From assembly GCA_002005505.1 (NCBI GenBank), contig KV908484.1:220736-235735 (forward strand): a stretch of DNA of 15,000 nt, read 5' to 3'. Positions 1 through 15,000 of this stretch are shown piece by piece. The translations under genes were made by a program, and so were the position numbers. Below the pieces are notes generated by a model. That model worked only from the letters and a program-made list of their open reading frames with translations, did no database searches and was not told where the DNA came from. Every line of letters starts with the position of its first letter. The stretch's first letter is position 1. This stretch comes from Botryococcus braunii. Taxonomy: Eukaryota; Chlorophyta; Trebouxiophyceae.

Positions 1-2
1 CC

Positions 3-242
3 GCAATGACATATGTGGCATACCAAGACACGGGGCGAAGCGGGATGATGGAGATCATCACCCCGGGCGCGCACGGCAACTACCACTACCACAACCTGGC
101 GTACTGGAATCAGGTGCAGTACAGATCCGTGAGCCTGATGGGGACCGATTATGGGGACTCTTGCAACGCGGCTTTCTCCGATTTGCTGCTGAATGTTGCC
201 CGCCTCAACCACCACGGCACGGCATCTTCCGGAGGAACCTGA
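3..242 (+). CDS. C-terminal end of an unrecognised protein (partial, 5' end outside window)
   Basis: The frame is open from the first complete codon (base 3) to a TGA at 240-242, giving 79 residues that continue from outside the window. The ATG at base 6 is probably internal, because the frame is still open upstream of it. The segment has the composition of real protein: a block rich in His, Tyr and Asn (PGAHGNYHYHNLAYWNQVQY, about residues 22-41), then SLMGTDYGDSCNAAFSDLLL and a Ser/Gly/Thr-rich tail. It has no membrane segment or low-complexity run. I do not recognise the family and assign no function. Bases 1-5 could also include a splice acceptor outside view, so this may be a last exon. 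It points toward the GH125 gene on the other strand. That it is coding is inferred from composition and from the repeat-rich DNA that begins straight after its stop. Confidence 0.6.
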   Translation, partial: AMTYVAYQDTGRSGMMEIITPGAHGNYHYHNLAYWNQVQYRSVSLMGTDYGDSCNAAFSDLLLNVARLNHHGTASSGGT

Positions 243-282
243 TGCATGGTCTGAATTGGATTGCATCTAAGCATCATCAATT
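243..282. repeat. Degenerate leading copy of the 34-bp minisatellite
   Basis: Bases from about 254 (attggattgcatctaagcat) resemble the core of the following array (attgtatctaagtaattatc). This looks like an eroded edge copy lying only about 12 bases beyond the stop codon of the partial gene. Confidence 0.5.
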
Positions 283-418
283 CCTGAAGAGCATTGTATC
301 TAAGTAAGTGTCAGACCCCGAAGAGCATTGTATCTAAGTAATTATCAGATCCTGAAGAGCATTGTATCTAATTAATTATCAAATCCTGAAGAGCATTGTA
401 TCTAAGTAATTATCAAGT
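283..418. repeat. 34-bp minisatellite, four copies
   Basis: Four head-to-tail 34-bp units lie at 283-316, 317-350, 351-384 and 385-418. The core is cctgaagagcattgtatcta, followed by a variable A/T-rich end. Units differ by only a few substitutions. The array lies in the presumed 3' UTR or immediate downstream flank of the partial plus-strand gene. Confidence 0.95.
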
Positions 419-1084
419 CGTGATCCGATTATTGGGAGTGGCATTCTGAGGACCAGCTTCACTGCTTGGTGGTCAGGTGGGGAGAAGGGGGAGGGGCAGA
501 ATCAGGATAAGAGTCGCAAGGGGTGGGAGGGCGGATTTTGCTGAAAGGTAGAGGAATGGGGATGAAGGGGGAGAGGGAGCGGGAAAACGAAACGTCGGCG
601 GTTAGTGAGATGAGAGCGGGAGAGAATGCCGAATTGCTGGTGCGTAGATACCGTTGCGGTTGTTTGTTGTGTACCAACAGCACTAAATCCCTCAGAGGCC
701 TCTCATGGGTTCCCTAGGGACTCCAGCTTGAGTGCTTCCTTTCAAAAGAATCGATCAAGGTGAGTGGAATGCTTGCAAAGAGCGAGGGAGGGGTGCAGCC
801 TATGCAGGTAAAGTATTACGAAGAGGATCTATGTAGAGGATTTATAAAGATTTACCTTTTTTGCGGGTTAGAGCTCCCCCATACGTGCTCATGCTGTGAG
901 CCTCCCCCACGTGGGCACTAGTTGGCCGTTATAGCTACCCATCTATGTGTATGTCTGGGGGAGTCTGGCGGAGAATATTGCACGTCTACAAACTTTTGAT
1001 CTCTGGAAACAATAGAGAGAAGTTGCTTGCCTGTTTCCAGGTGGTTGGGGAGGATAATCTGCACTTGAATATGTTCAAGTATTT
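419..1084. other. Non-coding stretch, no gene seen
   Basis: Bases 470-640 are purine-rich (GGGGA/GAGAG-like) and give short overlapping open frames on both strands with no protein-like composition. The only small symmetric sites are the 10-bp palindromes agaggcctct (near 694) and cccacgtggg (906-915). I see no RNA gene, gene fragment or element ends. Confidence 0.6.
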
Positions 1085-1114
1085 ACACTCCCAGTTTTTA
1101 AAAACGGGGAGTGT
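1085..1114. repeat. 30-bp near-perfect palindrome
   Basis: The arms acactccc (1085-1092) and gggagtgt (1107-1114) flank a perfect 12-bp core, gtttttaaaaac (1094-1105). The only break in symmetry is the pair 1093/1106. It could form a cruciform, or a hairpin if transcribed. Confidence 0.93.
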
Positions 1115-1115
1115 T

Positions 1116-1135
1116 TATCCATAAATTTATGGATA
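1116..1135. repeat. 20-bp perfect palindrome
   Basis: tatccataaatttatggata is fully self-complementary and begins one base after the preceding 30-bp palindrome, making a pair of abutting cruciform-capable sites. Confidence 0.95.
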
Positions 1136-2579
1136 CAAATCCCCCCACAAGAAGTTCTTATCCATTTCCTGACGCTATGAAGTGTCGCACAGATCCGCGT
1201 GCACGTGACACCACGTGATTACCATTACTGAACCTTCGTGCAAAGGAAAGTTCAGATTCAATGAGTTTAGGATCTGCGCCTACCAAGGTTCACAAAAGAC
1301 GCATTAATCAGCTGATGATCAGGAGGCAAACGACGTAATGAAATATTTTTCATTGAAAGGGAAGGTATGGCTTTCGTTGCACGATTTCAAGTATATCTGA
1401 ATCCAGCTGGTAGACGCCTGACGGCATGCATGGCTACGTGCTCGTGCAAGGGTTGCCTTCTCGGTGACCAATGATGTGTCAGCCTAGATTACTCGTATTC
1501 ATGTCGAAGTTGTGCATAGATGGCGTGTTTGAACAAGTGCGAGAATATGGAACATAAAGCCTTTGTGGCAAGCCGTACAGCTGTACATGTAGTACGACTC
1601 CTGGCACAATCTTGGTATACCGTACGTGCTGCACGTTGGGCCAGGCTTTTAAACAAAATCTCTAGCCAGTCCACGTGATATTCTGTGATCCCACCAAGGT
1701 TGCCGTGATGTCTTTCAAGATCTGTATCTAGCGTTGGGCTTCCTGTGTGGACCCACTTTAGGCACCTGTAGCCAATGGCGCGTGGCCACAGCGTGTAGAA
1801 GTTGTACTCAGAAAGTTCTCGTGAAGTTTTAATTGTTACGGGAACTTAAATATGTAGAGATCCCCCAGCCGCAGCTGATACAGTTGTTTGCCGAGCTTTC
1901 TTGAATTCATGCTTGGTCTAATTTGGTATCAGATTTTAATACGTTTTTACTAACACGTAGACAGTTGTAGTGGGTATATCTGTGCCTTCTTTGCTTGTAC
2001 AGTTCACCTAGTCCTCAAGCTTGAGGCAGTAAAGGCTGAGAAGGTATATTTCAAGCCCCTCTGAGAATGTACATGACCGGAAGAACACATTTGACTTCTC
2101 ACGTTTGTTCAAGATATCGTATAAAAACCGCTCACCTGTTATATATGTCACAAGATAGATAACTGTGTACATGGCCACGGGATCTTGCTTCGAACTCGCA
2201 CATGTTTACCAACTCTCTGTCCGTCTGTAAGTTGGGACACCATTCTCCAAGTGCGTTCATACGTGTGTGTGATTTTATTAGCGCGTTATCTGCCCGTCCT
2301 AAATTTCCCGATGCCTTGTGAAAACAGTCAATCAGCTATTCCCCACTTCCCCCGGATCTCTGCCATCCCCTCCCCCCGGGGGGGACTACTTCCTCATTCC
2401 GGACCCTGGACCTGTTTAGGCTGGCCATGTGGGCTTCGAAGTAACGAAGTGTTTGACTTCAACACTCAGAAAAGACCCTTGCACACATGTACTGCGCCGT
2501 GTATACCAAGTTTCCAGGACGAAAGTGCTTGTTAGGCACGCTATCTTGCCACCCAGCATGCGGGGCACTGCAAAGTGCA
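1136..2579. other. Non-coding stretch with small palindromes
   Basis: No convincing gene is visible. Short open frames on both strands do not look like protein and match no family I know. Small symmetric sites include gtacagctgtac (1575-1586) and cctcaagcttgagg (2013-2026). A C/G-run pair (ccccccggggggg) lies near 2375. Confidence 0.55.
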
Positions 2580-2623
2580 AGGCCCGTGTACCGCCGACTT
2601 GAGGCCCGTGTACCGCAGGTTGA
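2580..2623. repeat. 22-bp direct duplication
   Basis: Two adjacent copies begin aggcccgtgtaccgc at 2580 and 2602. They differ slightly in the last third of the unit. Confidence 0.9.
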
Positions 2624-2694
2624 GCAACCCCTCGAAGCCTCCAGAGTGTGCTGAGTTGCTGAAGCAAGTTTGTTCAAGTTTTTAACCAGCTGTA

Positions 2695-2762
2695 CAGGAC
2701 GAATTCTTCAACAAGACAGCTACATGTGCAGGACGAATTGTTCAACAAGACAGCTACATAGT
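2695..2762. repeat. 34-bp tandem duplication
   Basis: Units at 2695-2728 and 2729-2762 share caggacgaatt and ttcaacaagacagctacat with very few differences. The period equals that of the 283-418 array, but the sequence is unrelated. Confidence 0.93.
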
Positions 2763-2843
2763 TGAGGCAAATATAGTTGGGAAATAAGGAAGGCACAACC
2801 ATATTGATGACGCAATATGGGTGGGATCTGGAAGACAGAATTA

Positions 2844-2879
2844 TGTAGTAGACACAACTATACAGTCGTTTCTACTACA
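2844..2879. repeat. Inverted repeat, 9-bp perfect arms
   Basis: tgtagtaga (2844-2852) pairs with tctactaca (2871-2879) across 18 bases. A second, imperfect hairpin (cccagatgta against tacatctctggg) follows at about 2888-2912. Confidence 0.8.
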
Positions 2880-2933
2880 CAATTGATCCCAGATGTACAT
2901 ACATCTCTGGGAACAGTGGACGACTCATGAGCT

Positions 2934-2947
2934 ATATATATATATAT
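2934..2947. repeat. Short TA dinucleotide run
   Basis: About seven TA repeats are seen. The run resembles a TATA element, but no gene with a supportable start lies nearby, so I call it only a short repeat. Confidence 0.6.
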
Positions 2948-3314
2948 GACTGGTGCTGCATTACAGAATGCTCCGCGCGCAAGCGTCACTTCTACAAGGA
3001 GGAGCCATGCCGACGTTCTCGCCATTTCGCAGCCGATTCGCCAGCCCTCTTTACTGGCTAGACAGGTGGGTGGGCCAGTCCGTAAATTACATGCAAAGAG
3101 GCCTTCACAACAAAGGGCAAAAAAGGGCTTCGCATCGAAGACCTTTACTCAAAGAACGACCCTGCCTTTCTTCTTCATTCGCATCAAGCGGATGAGGCAA
3201 ACATCCTGAGCATCTCTTCTTCCGCATGCGCGACCTCCACCGCTGGTTCATGATCATACACGTCTGGCCAGTTACGCAACCCCCAACCATACGCAACCTT
3301 GTTTCCTCTCTTCA
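2948..3314. other. Non-coding stretch, no gene seen
   Basis: Overlapping open frames of 60-90 codons occur on both strands but mirror one another. None has recognisable domains, and no splice-consistent extension was found. Confidence 0.5.
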
Positions 3315-3354
3315 CTTTCTGATAAGGCATTACTCTTTCTGATAAGGCATTACT
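3315..3354. repeat. 20-bp exact tandem duplication
   Basis: ctttctgataaggcattact occurs twice without change, at 3315-3334 and 3335-3354. Exact identity suggests a recent slippage or duplication event. Diverged repeats of a ctgatgtcactgta motif follow at about 3380-3450. Confidence 0.97.
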
Positions 3355-3485
3355 GTTCAGCTTGAGAAGGTGCTCGGCGCTGATGTCACTGTACTAGACC
3401 GATCGTACTGTGCTGTACTAACATCAATGTACTGCACTGATGTCACTGTGCACATGCTCTGCTGATATCAGATTGCTGGTCAGTA

Positions 3486-3526
3486 GGATGTCGTGACATC
3501 CTGTCCATGCAGCCTGCACGTGCAGG
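3486..3526. repeat. Two adjacent short palindromes
   Basis: ggatgtc-gt-gacatcc (3486-3501, 7-bp arms, 2-base loop) is followed by the perfect 14-bp palindrome cctgcacgtgcagg (3513-3526). Confidence 0.9.
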
Positions 3527-4574
3527 TGCACCGGACTGCAGTAGAATACCTCAAATGCACACAAACACGTCCCAGAGGCCTGTTTAGGCAAGTGGACGCT
3601 CTCGGGAGAGGGCGATTGGCAGCGATTTGCGCACCGGGAGTAGCTACTATAGGTTGGCATGGACACACGCATGGTACAATGTGAAAGTCCTTTTATATCG
3701 AGGGCAGGCCGCGCTCGAGAGGAACACATGTCATGATGTACATGCCGTTGGAGCACGTGTCACGTCGAAATGACAAACTCCACAAAAATCTAGAACTCTC
3801 TCCTCAAGCACACGTCAATAACTCGTCCACCAGAACATATCACAGTTGGCTAGCAACCGATTGCTGCGATAACTAACTAGTATCTATTGCTTCTATCTAG
3901 TGAGACCCCTGCATATCACCCTGGAGTTCCAGCCAAACCTGTGGAATTGCGGTCCACCCCCTCGGGCGTGGGATGGCGACTGTGTACAACCCCCTGCGCG
4001 GGTAAGGGCGAGGGTGGGGGACCACACGTGTTGGTTGGCTGGGGCGATCCCTGCCCAGAATGGCGTGTACGTCCTGCATAGGCCTATGCACGCCCTAGGC
4101 GGGCTTTGAACTTCTCAACCAGTACGGTGCAGTTCCAATGTACCTATTTCGAAAGATCTAGAACATCCCTCCGTTTTAAATCCTTCCTTGCCAAGAGGAT
4201 GGTTTAGGTGCCTGGGCACGAACAATCGCTGCAGGGGCCAACGGACCCACTTCTCTGGGGTAACTCTGTCAACAACGTACACTAGTGCTCATACTAGTTT
4301 CAAAAAGAATACCGCTATGTACCGAATACACCGCTCACTGATCATGCAGCGTTAGGGGATAAAACTGGGCCGCTCTGTTTTCTGCATGGCAAAGGGCGAA
4401 CCGACCACGCCTCGACAAGTGTTTGACACGAGATTATGAACATGGAAAACTTCTGATGAGGCACAGGGCTGGCCCAATTTGTCAAACGGGCCACCCAATG
4501 ACACACCCCCAATGTCTGGGTAGTCCCATCTTCCAATACTGTTGTTGACGGTAATCTCATCAATCATCGATGCT
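3527..4574. other. Non-coding stretch with a 16-bp perfect palindrome
   Basis: No gene is supported. The clearest structure is the perfect palindrome tgcataggcctatgca at 4075-4090. The palindromic hexamer actagt also occurs twice near 4281-4298, six bases apart. Minus-strand frames at 3424-3756 and 4352-4600 are open but unrecognised, and I could not connect them to other exons. Confidence 0.5.
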
Positions 4575-4618
4575 GACTGATGTAGATCAGTCTCAACCTC
4601 CAGTGTCTTGACTGGAGG
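4575..4618. repeat. Two perfect hairpins at the edge of the 67-bp array
   Basis: gactgat-gtag-atcagtc (4575-4592) is followed by cctccagt-gtcttg-actggagg (4597-4618). The right arm of the second hairpin is the first eight bases of the tandem unit that starts at 4611. Confidence 0.9.
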
Positions 4619-4830
4619 CAGACCCTCATGCATTGCAACATCCTGCATAGAACTATGTAGTTCACTCCCCATATGACACTGGAGGCAGACTCTCATGCAT
4701 TGTAACATCCTGCATAGAACTATGTAGTTCACTCCCCATATGACACTGGAGGCAGACCCTAATGCATTGTAACATCCTGCATAGAACCGTGTAGTTCACT
4801 CCCCATATGACACTGGAGGCAGACCCTCAT
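4611..4830. repeat. 67-bp tandem repeat, three copies plus a partial fourth
   Basis: Exact 67-bp periodicity gives copies at 4611-4677, 4678-4744 and 4745-4811, and a truncated 19-bp copy at 4812-4830. All start actggaggcaga. Copies differ by a few substitutions and no indels. Copies 1 and 2 each hold the hairpin gaacta-tg-tagttc. Copy 3 has lost one arm by substitution. Confidence 0.97.
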
Positions 4831-5165
4831 TCCACATTCCACGCAAAGCCAAGCGGAAACCTTGCAAGGATGATTACAGGGGTCTGCCTAAGCCGAACAG
4901 CGGCCGGTCAGTTGCATTCATCCACCTTAGCAGTGATGTCTGCTTACGGGTTTGGAACCTCTGGAGGCGCAACTTATGCGCCTTCCTGGATGGGATCTCC
5001 GGCTCAGGAAGGAGCTCCCATAAAGGAAGGTTTCGAAATCACGTCATGTGCTGTGTACAACGTGGAAGTGTTCCCAGAAGAGAGGATCTCGTCACTTCGA
5101 GGCCCACAGTAGAGACAGCCGCTCCAACTCCACATTCAAGGCAAAATCTGTTTACATAACAACAG
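4831..5165. other. Non-coding or undetermined stretch
   Basis: A plus-strand frame is open through 5112 (about 90 codons beyond the 67-bp repeat) with mixed composition. No family is recognised and its apparent start lies inside the tandem repeat. Without splice partners I do not call it a gene, though a terminal exon cannot be excluded. Confidence 0.4.

Positions 5166-5230
<65 letters not shown>
5166..5230. repeat. (CA)n microsatellite
   Basis: About 30 uninterrupted CA units lie downstream of the GH125 gene's predicted stop. The array produces spurious Thr-His and Cys-Val frames on both strands. Confidence 0.98.
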
Positions 5231-5232
<2 letters not shown>

Positions 5233-5498
5233 GTGGTGTTACAGTGGCTTCACATTGGTGCCAGTTTAAATCTGTATAAATCTCTGTAGACAACAATTTC
5301 GGAGCCTTGCAAGAAGCAGAAGACATTCTTTTTCCTCATTCAGAGCCGGAGGTGCGCCCCCCGAGGATTCCAGCAGGGATTTCTCGTGAGGAAAAGGATT
5401 GTTTTTTCCCTTCCCCCATGCCTCGAGACGCAATGCGCTCCCCCACGCTGCAACGAAGCCGAGCGGCCTCCATGATGGGTTGCCTAATACGGTTTGTG
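5231..5498. other. 3' flank of the GH125 gene, possible 3' UTR
   Basis: This is the sequence immediately downstream (minus sense) of the predicted GH125 stop at 5499-5501. No canonical AATAAA was found on the minus strand. The whole 5231-5498 stretch lacks simple repeats and is open in several frames, so the true last exon could differ from the model. Confidence 0.4.
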
Positions 5499-12455
<6,957 letters not shown>

Positions 12456-13234
12456 CTCTCACGTAAAACCGTCTCCTCAGTGCCACATTTACTGTAGGGC
12501 TGAGCTTGATGCTTGTTCTAGACATCAGGTGTATATTTCCCCCATGGCTGGCGCGAATATGTACACAGTACGGGATCACCTTCCAACAGTGCAAGGCTCC
12601 AACGGGATTCCAGAGCAGACAATGACCACCTCCTGTGTTCAAAGTGGGAAATTTCAGACGATAAGAAAGGAGAGAGTTTTGGAGTCTTTTGCAGTCGTTG
12701 CCGTTTGTCCACAGGGGCACGTTTTTTGAGGGTGACCGTTATGCGATTTGAGTCTCAAAACAAATATGGTGTCTGATTGACAATGCTCCACTGCCTCCAG
12801 ACAATTCAATTGACATGCATCCGCCTTGGCTCGTATGTTGGAAGTTCATGCATGTTCCCGCTACAAAAGCTGTGATCTCGTTTAAACCGCGGGACGAGCA
12901 CCGCCCGTACCCACGTTGCACTGTACGTTACAGTACCGCGTGTAAACATACGGAGTGGTGCGCCATAGCTAAATGTTTTGGCACGACGTTATCGATTTCA
13001 TATTAACTGGTTCTCTATTCAACTCTCTATCATATTTGCATTAGCGCAACGCATGTTTTAAAGACGACCTTGCGGAAGCTTCTGCTCATGGCCTTTCTTG
13101 ATCGTGGAAAGTACAAAGGCAACCCTTCAAATCTGAAAGCCCAAGCCCTCCGAACCGGAGAGGAAATTTATCAAATGCAATCATAAACCCTTCCGCCCAA
13201 GTCGGTCCGCAGGAGGTGAAGCAGCACTCACTGC
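12456..13234. promoter_or_regulatory. 5' flank of the GH125 gene; promoter expected but no motif identified
   Basis: About 780 bp separate the start codon from the large CA array. No TATA box, initiator or CpG cluster stands out at a convincing spacing. The only symmetric site noted is actgta-cgt-tacagt near 12920. A 5' UTR exon could lie here. The promoter role is inferred from position only. Confidence 0.3.
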
Positions 13235-13237
13235 CAC

Positions 13238-13334
<97 letters not shown>

Positions 13335-13397
13335 GCGCGCACACACACACATACACATACACACAACCACACACACACAGACACACACAGACACAAC

Positions 13398-13433
<36 letters not shown>

Positions 13434-13437
13434 CTTG

Positions 13438-13479
<42 letters not shown>

Positions 13480-13533
13480 TGCACACACGCACGCACGCAG
13501 GCACACACATAGACACACACACTCACACATATA

Positions 13534-13572
<39 letters not shown>

Positions 13573-13610
13573 GTACACACACACACACACACAGAGAGAC
13601 ACACACACAT

Positions 13611-13652
<42 letters not shown>
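13235..13652. repeat. Large CA-rich compound microsatellite with (CG)10 block
   Basis: About 415 bp of mostly CA repeats. An uninterrupted first array (about 13239-13320) runs directly into about ten CG units (13320-13340). Interrupted CA blocks with tctcttgcac, cgcacgcacg, atagacac and catgtgtacac inserts follow. The alternating purine-pyrimidine character continues over most of the tract. Confidence 0.97.
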
Positions 13653-13655
<3 letters not shown>

Positions 13656-14085
13656 ACGGCCACAAGTGAATGTCTGACATGGCATGTGTTGACGTATAAC
13701 GAATACATGTGACGTCTACTATATATGCGACACTCTCTGGGCGCAATATTTCCCCCTGGCTTCAAACCTGGGACTCCCCCACCTTTGCATCCAGAGGTGC
13801 TTCCTGCTCCTTGCAAGGATCCTATCATCAATTGAATCACGCAGGCGCGTCATTTATCTAGGTATCTTCCCTCTCACATAGCAGGCGTCCTTTTCTTCGC
13901 CGGTAACTTCTGCAGTTTGAGCCATCTCATGATATCGCTCGCTAGCCATACCCCCATATCTCCAGTAGGTCAGTCTCTGCTCTGCAGTTCTTTTAGATCT
14001 TACAAATTGATACTCAAACTTTGTGGACAATCACGTCTTTCACCGCCAATCGTTACGATGTTGCACGGTGAGGAACCCACAAGCA
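13653..14085. other. Non-coding stretch, no gene seen
   Basis: Bases 13653-14085 have no repeat array or long frame with protein-like composition. Near 13758-13775 the minus strand reads aggtttgaagcc, faintly like a Pol III B-box, but no tRNA fold surrounds it. Confidence 0.5.
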
Positions 14086-14155
14086 AGCATGTTTAAACAC
14101 GCTTCAAATTTGAAGCAAGAGAGCAACAGTGGTCTCAATTGATTTGCAATTGCAA
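14086..14155. repeat. Cluster of three palindromes
   Basis: agcatgtttaaacacgct (14086-14103, one mismatched pair) overlaps the perfect 16-bp gcttcaaatttgaagc (14101-14116). The perfect 12-bp ttgcaattgcaa follows at 14144-14155. Confidence 0.9.
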
Positions 14156-14280
14156 GTCATTTCCCCCCGTGAGATTATAATCCTCTACAGATTTCCTCTT
14201 CTCCCAGTTGGAAGCCGACATTTGGCACGAGGCTTAGCTAATCGTATAGGCTTATAGGTCATGGTACCTTGAACCATGCT

Positions 14281-14296
14281 TGTTAAAAAGTTAACA
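14281..14296. repeat. Hairpin tgttaa-aaag-ttaaca
   Basis: Six-base perfect arms around a four-base loop, 34 bases before the 26-bp palindrome. Confidence 0.8.
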
Positions 14297-14330
14297 CTGC
14301 ACATACAAGATCTGAAGAAAGGCCCAAGGT

Positions 14331-14356
14331 TACCCCACACCAATTGGTGTGGGGTA
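14331..14356. repeat. 26-bp perfect palindrome
   Basis: The half-site taccccacaccaa is followed directly by its exact complement ttggtgtggggta with no spacer. Symmetry ends at both flanks (14330/14357). This is the longest perfect palindrome in the window. Confidence 0.97.
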
Positions 14357-14450
14357 TTGCAATAGTGGTGCCAGCCGCAGAGCGCCCAGGCCTTTTGCCC
14401 AGGGCAGCCATAAGGCGTTTTGCTTGTCAACAATTGTCAAGTCGAGAAAC

Positions 14451-14482
14451 TCTTGCATGCTGGAAATTCCCAGCATGCAAGA
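14451..14482. repeat. Inverted repeat, 13-bp perfect arms, 6-base loop
   Basis: tcttgcatgctgg (14451-14463) and ccagcatgcaaga (14470-14482) flank aaattc. It is followed at once by the 10-bp palindrome gatgcgcatc. Confidence 0.96.
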
Positions 14483-14528
14483 TGCGCATCACGTCTACGC
14501 GCCTTCTCATGCGCATCACGTGAACGCT

Positions 14529-14606
14529 CCTTCATGCACATGCCAAAGCAAGGAGTAATTGCTCATGAGTCTTGCAAACCTGGCAGCGTTGGCATGTGCA
14601 TGAAGG
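14529..14606. repeat. Inverted repeat, 18-bp perfect arms
   Basis: ccttcatgcacatgccaa (14529-14546) and ttggcatgtgcatgaagg (14589-14606) enclose 42 bases. The loop holds a second minor stem (gcaag/cttgc). Confidence 0.95.
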
Positions 14607-14629
14607 CGCGTATACCTGATGCGCATGGG

Positions 14630-14681
14630 CCGGTCACATGGTACCATGCGTTGGACCATATGGTACCATGCATGTGACCGG
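14630..14681. repeat. Inverted repeat with 11-bp perfect outer arms and extended inner stem
   Basis: ccggtcacatg (14630-14640) and catgtgaccgg (14671-14681). The inner parts (ggtaccatg on each side) also pair after a four-base offset, so the whole 52-bp block can fold. Confidence 0.93.
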
Positions 14682-14802
14682 ACATGAGCATTTGTTTGAT
14701 GTACATGGAATGGACGGTGCGTTGGGACCGGTCATGAAGTGTGGAAAGGATCGGCTCAGAACGGGCACAGATGCCAGGTTGCATAGGCCTCGAGGAGCTC
14801 CC

Positions 14803-14891
14803 GATAGCCAGTATGGATAGGCTTCGGGATGACCGGTGAGGATCCATCCGGATAGTCTTCCTAATAGCCCCTATGGATAGGCCTAGGCTTG
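14803..14891. repeat. Diverged 60-bp-spaced direct repeat
   Basis: atagccagtatggatagg (14804-14821) recurs as atagcccctatggatagg (14864-14881), with similar downstream bases (cttcgggatgac / cctaggcttgac). Confidence 0.75.
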
Positions 14892-15000
14892 ACGGCCTCA
14901 CGCTCACCAGCCAGGCACCTAGGGCTAGTACGTGTTTTAAAACGAAATTTCTCTAGTGTTTGCTGTCTAGTACATGTTTTCTTCAAATTTTCAAATATAG

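Noticed and set aside
283..418. CRISPR array suggested by 34-bp periodic repeats
   Set aside because: Units are contiguous with no unique spacers, and the window is eukaryotic. This is a minisatellite.
2930..2950. TATA box from the TA run
   Set aside because: No gene with a supportable start follows on either strand.
4352..4732. 126-codon minus-strand open frame
   Set aside because: Its first third is translated tandem repeat (LCRMLQCM / SMQDVAMHEG repeats in shifting context). The remainder matches no family and has no splice partner that I could find.
4807..5112. 101-codon plus-strand open frame
   Set aside because: Its start lies in the 67-bp repeat, no domain is recognised and no upstream exon can be joined. 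Kept only as undetermined sequence.
13086..13746. Long Cys-Val and Thr-His frames on both strands
   Set aside because: Products of the CA microsatellite, with no non-repeat protein sequence of note.
14281..15000. DNA transposon with terminal inverted repeats
   Set aside because: The inverted repeats are nested and unrelated in sequence, with no transposase frame and no target-site duplication seen.

Overview
This window is eukaryotic nuclear DNA of roughly balanced base composition. It holds one clear protein-coding gene, the 3' end of a second, and a great deal of simple-sequence, minisatellite and palindromic DNA. The main evidence for a eukaryote is a gene on the minus strand split by seven GT-AG introns averaging about 740 bp, plus long CA/TG, GA and CAT microsatellites. 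No operons, Shine-Dalgarno spacing or bacterial mobile genes are seen. The intron-rich gene with mid-sized introns would fit an alga or other protist, but the sequence does not fix the taxon.

The central gene (minus strand, 12455 down to about 5499) encodes a glycoside hydrolase family 125 protein, the exo-alpha-1,6-mannosidase family (formerly DUF1237). I rebuilt eight exons by matching splice phases. Exons 1-7 give 543 codons in one uninterrupted frame. The product starts with a short basic cytoplasmic tail and a single hydrophobic signal-anchor, followed by the complete catalytic domain: the TGDIEDMWVRDSS block, the WSGFRPSDDA block, the YAYEVDGLGS and SPHTG...W blocks, and the HES/TRPVFEWAN block. 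It looks like a type II membrane enzyme of the secretory pathway. Exon 8, the C-terminal tail, is frame-compatible but tentative.

Layout: 1-242 is the plus-strand C-terminal end of an unrecognised gene. 243-5498 is intergenic, with a 34-bp minisatellite right after that stop codon, a 67-bp tandem repeat at 4611-4830, several short duplications, scattered palindromes and a CA array. 5499-12455 is the GH125 gene. Its exons are free of simple repeats, but most of its introns hold one or more arrays (CA/TG pairs, two GA tracts, a 26-base A run, a 72-bp higher-order minisatellite, a CAT array, TG plus GA). 12456-13238 is its 5' flank. 13239-13652 is a large CA array with an internal alternating CG block. 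13653-15000 is intergenic and unusually dense in long perfect inverted repeats.

The two genes converge across about 5.3 kb and nothing shows a functional link between them. The most notable points are the membrane-anchored eukaryotic GH125 architecture and the excess of perfect palindromes (up to 26 bp) in the non-coding DNA.
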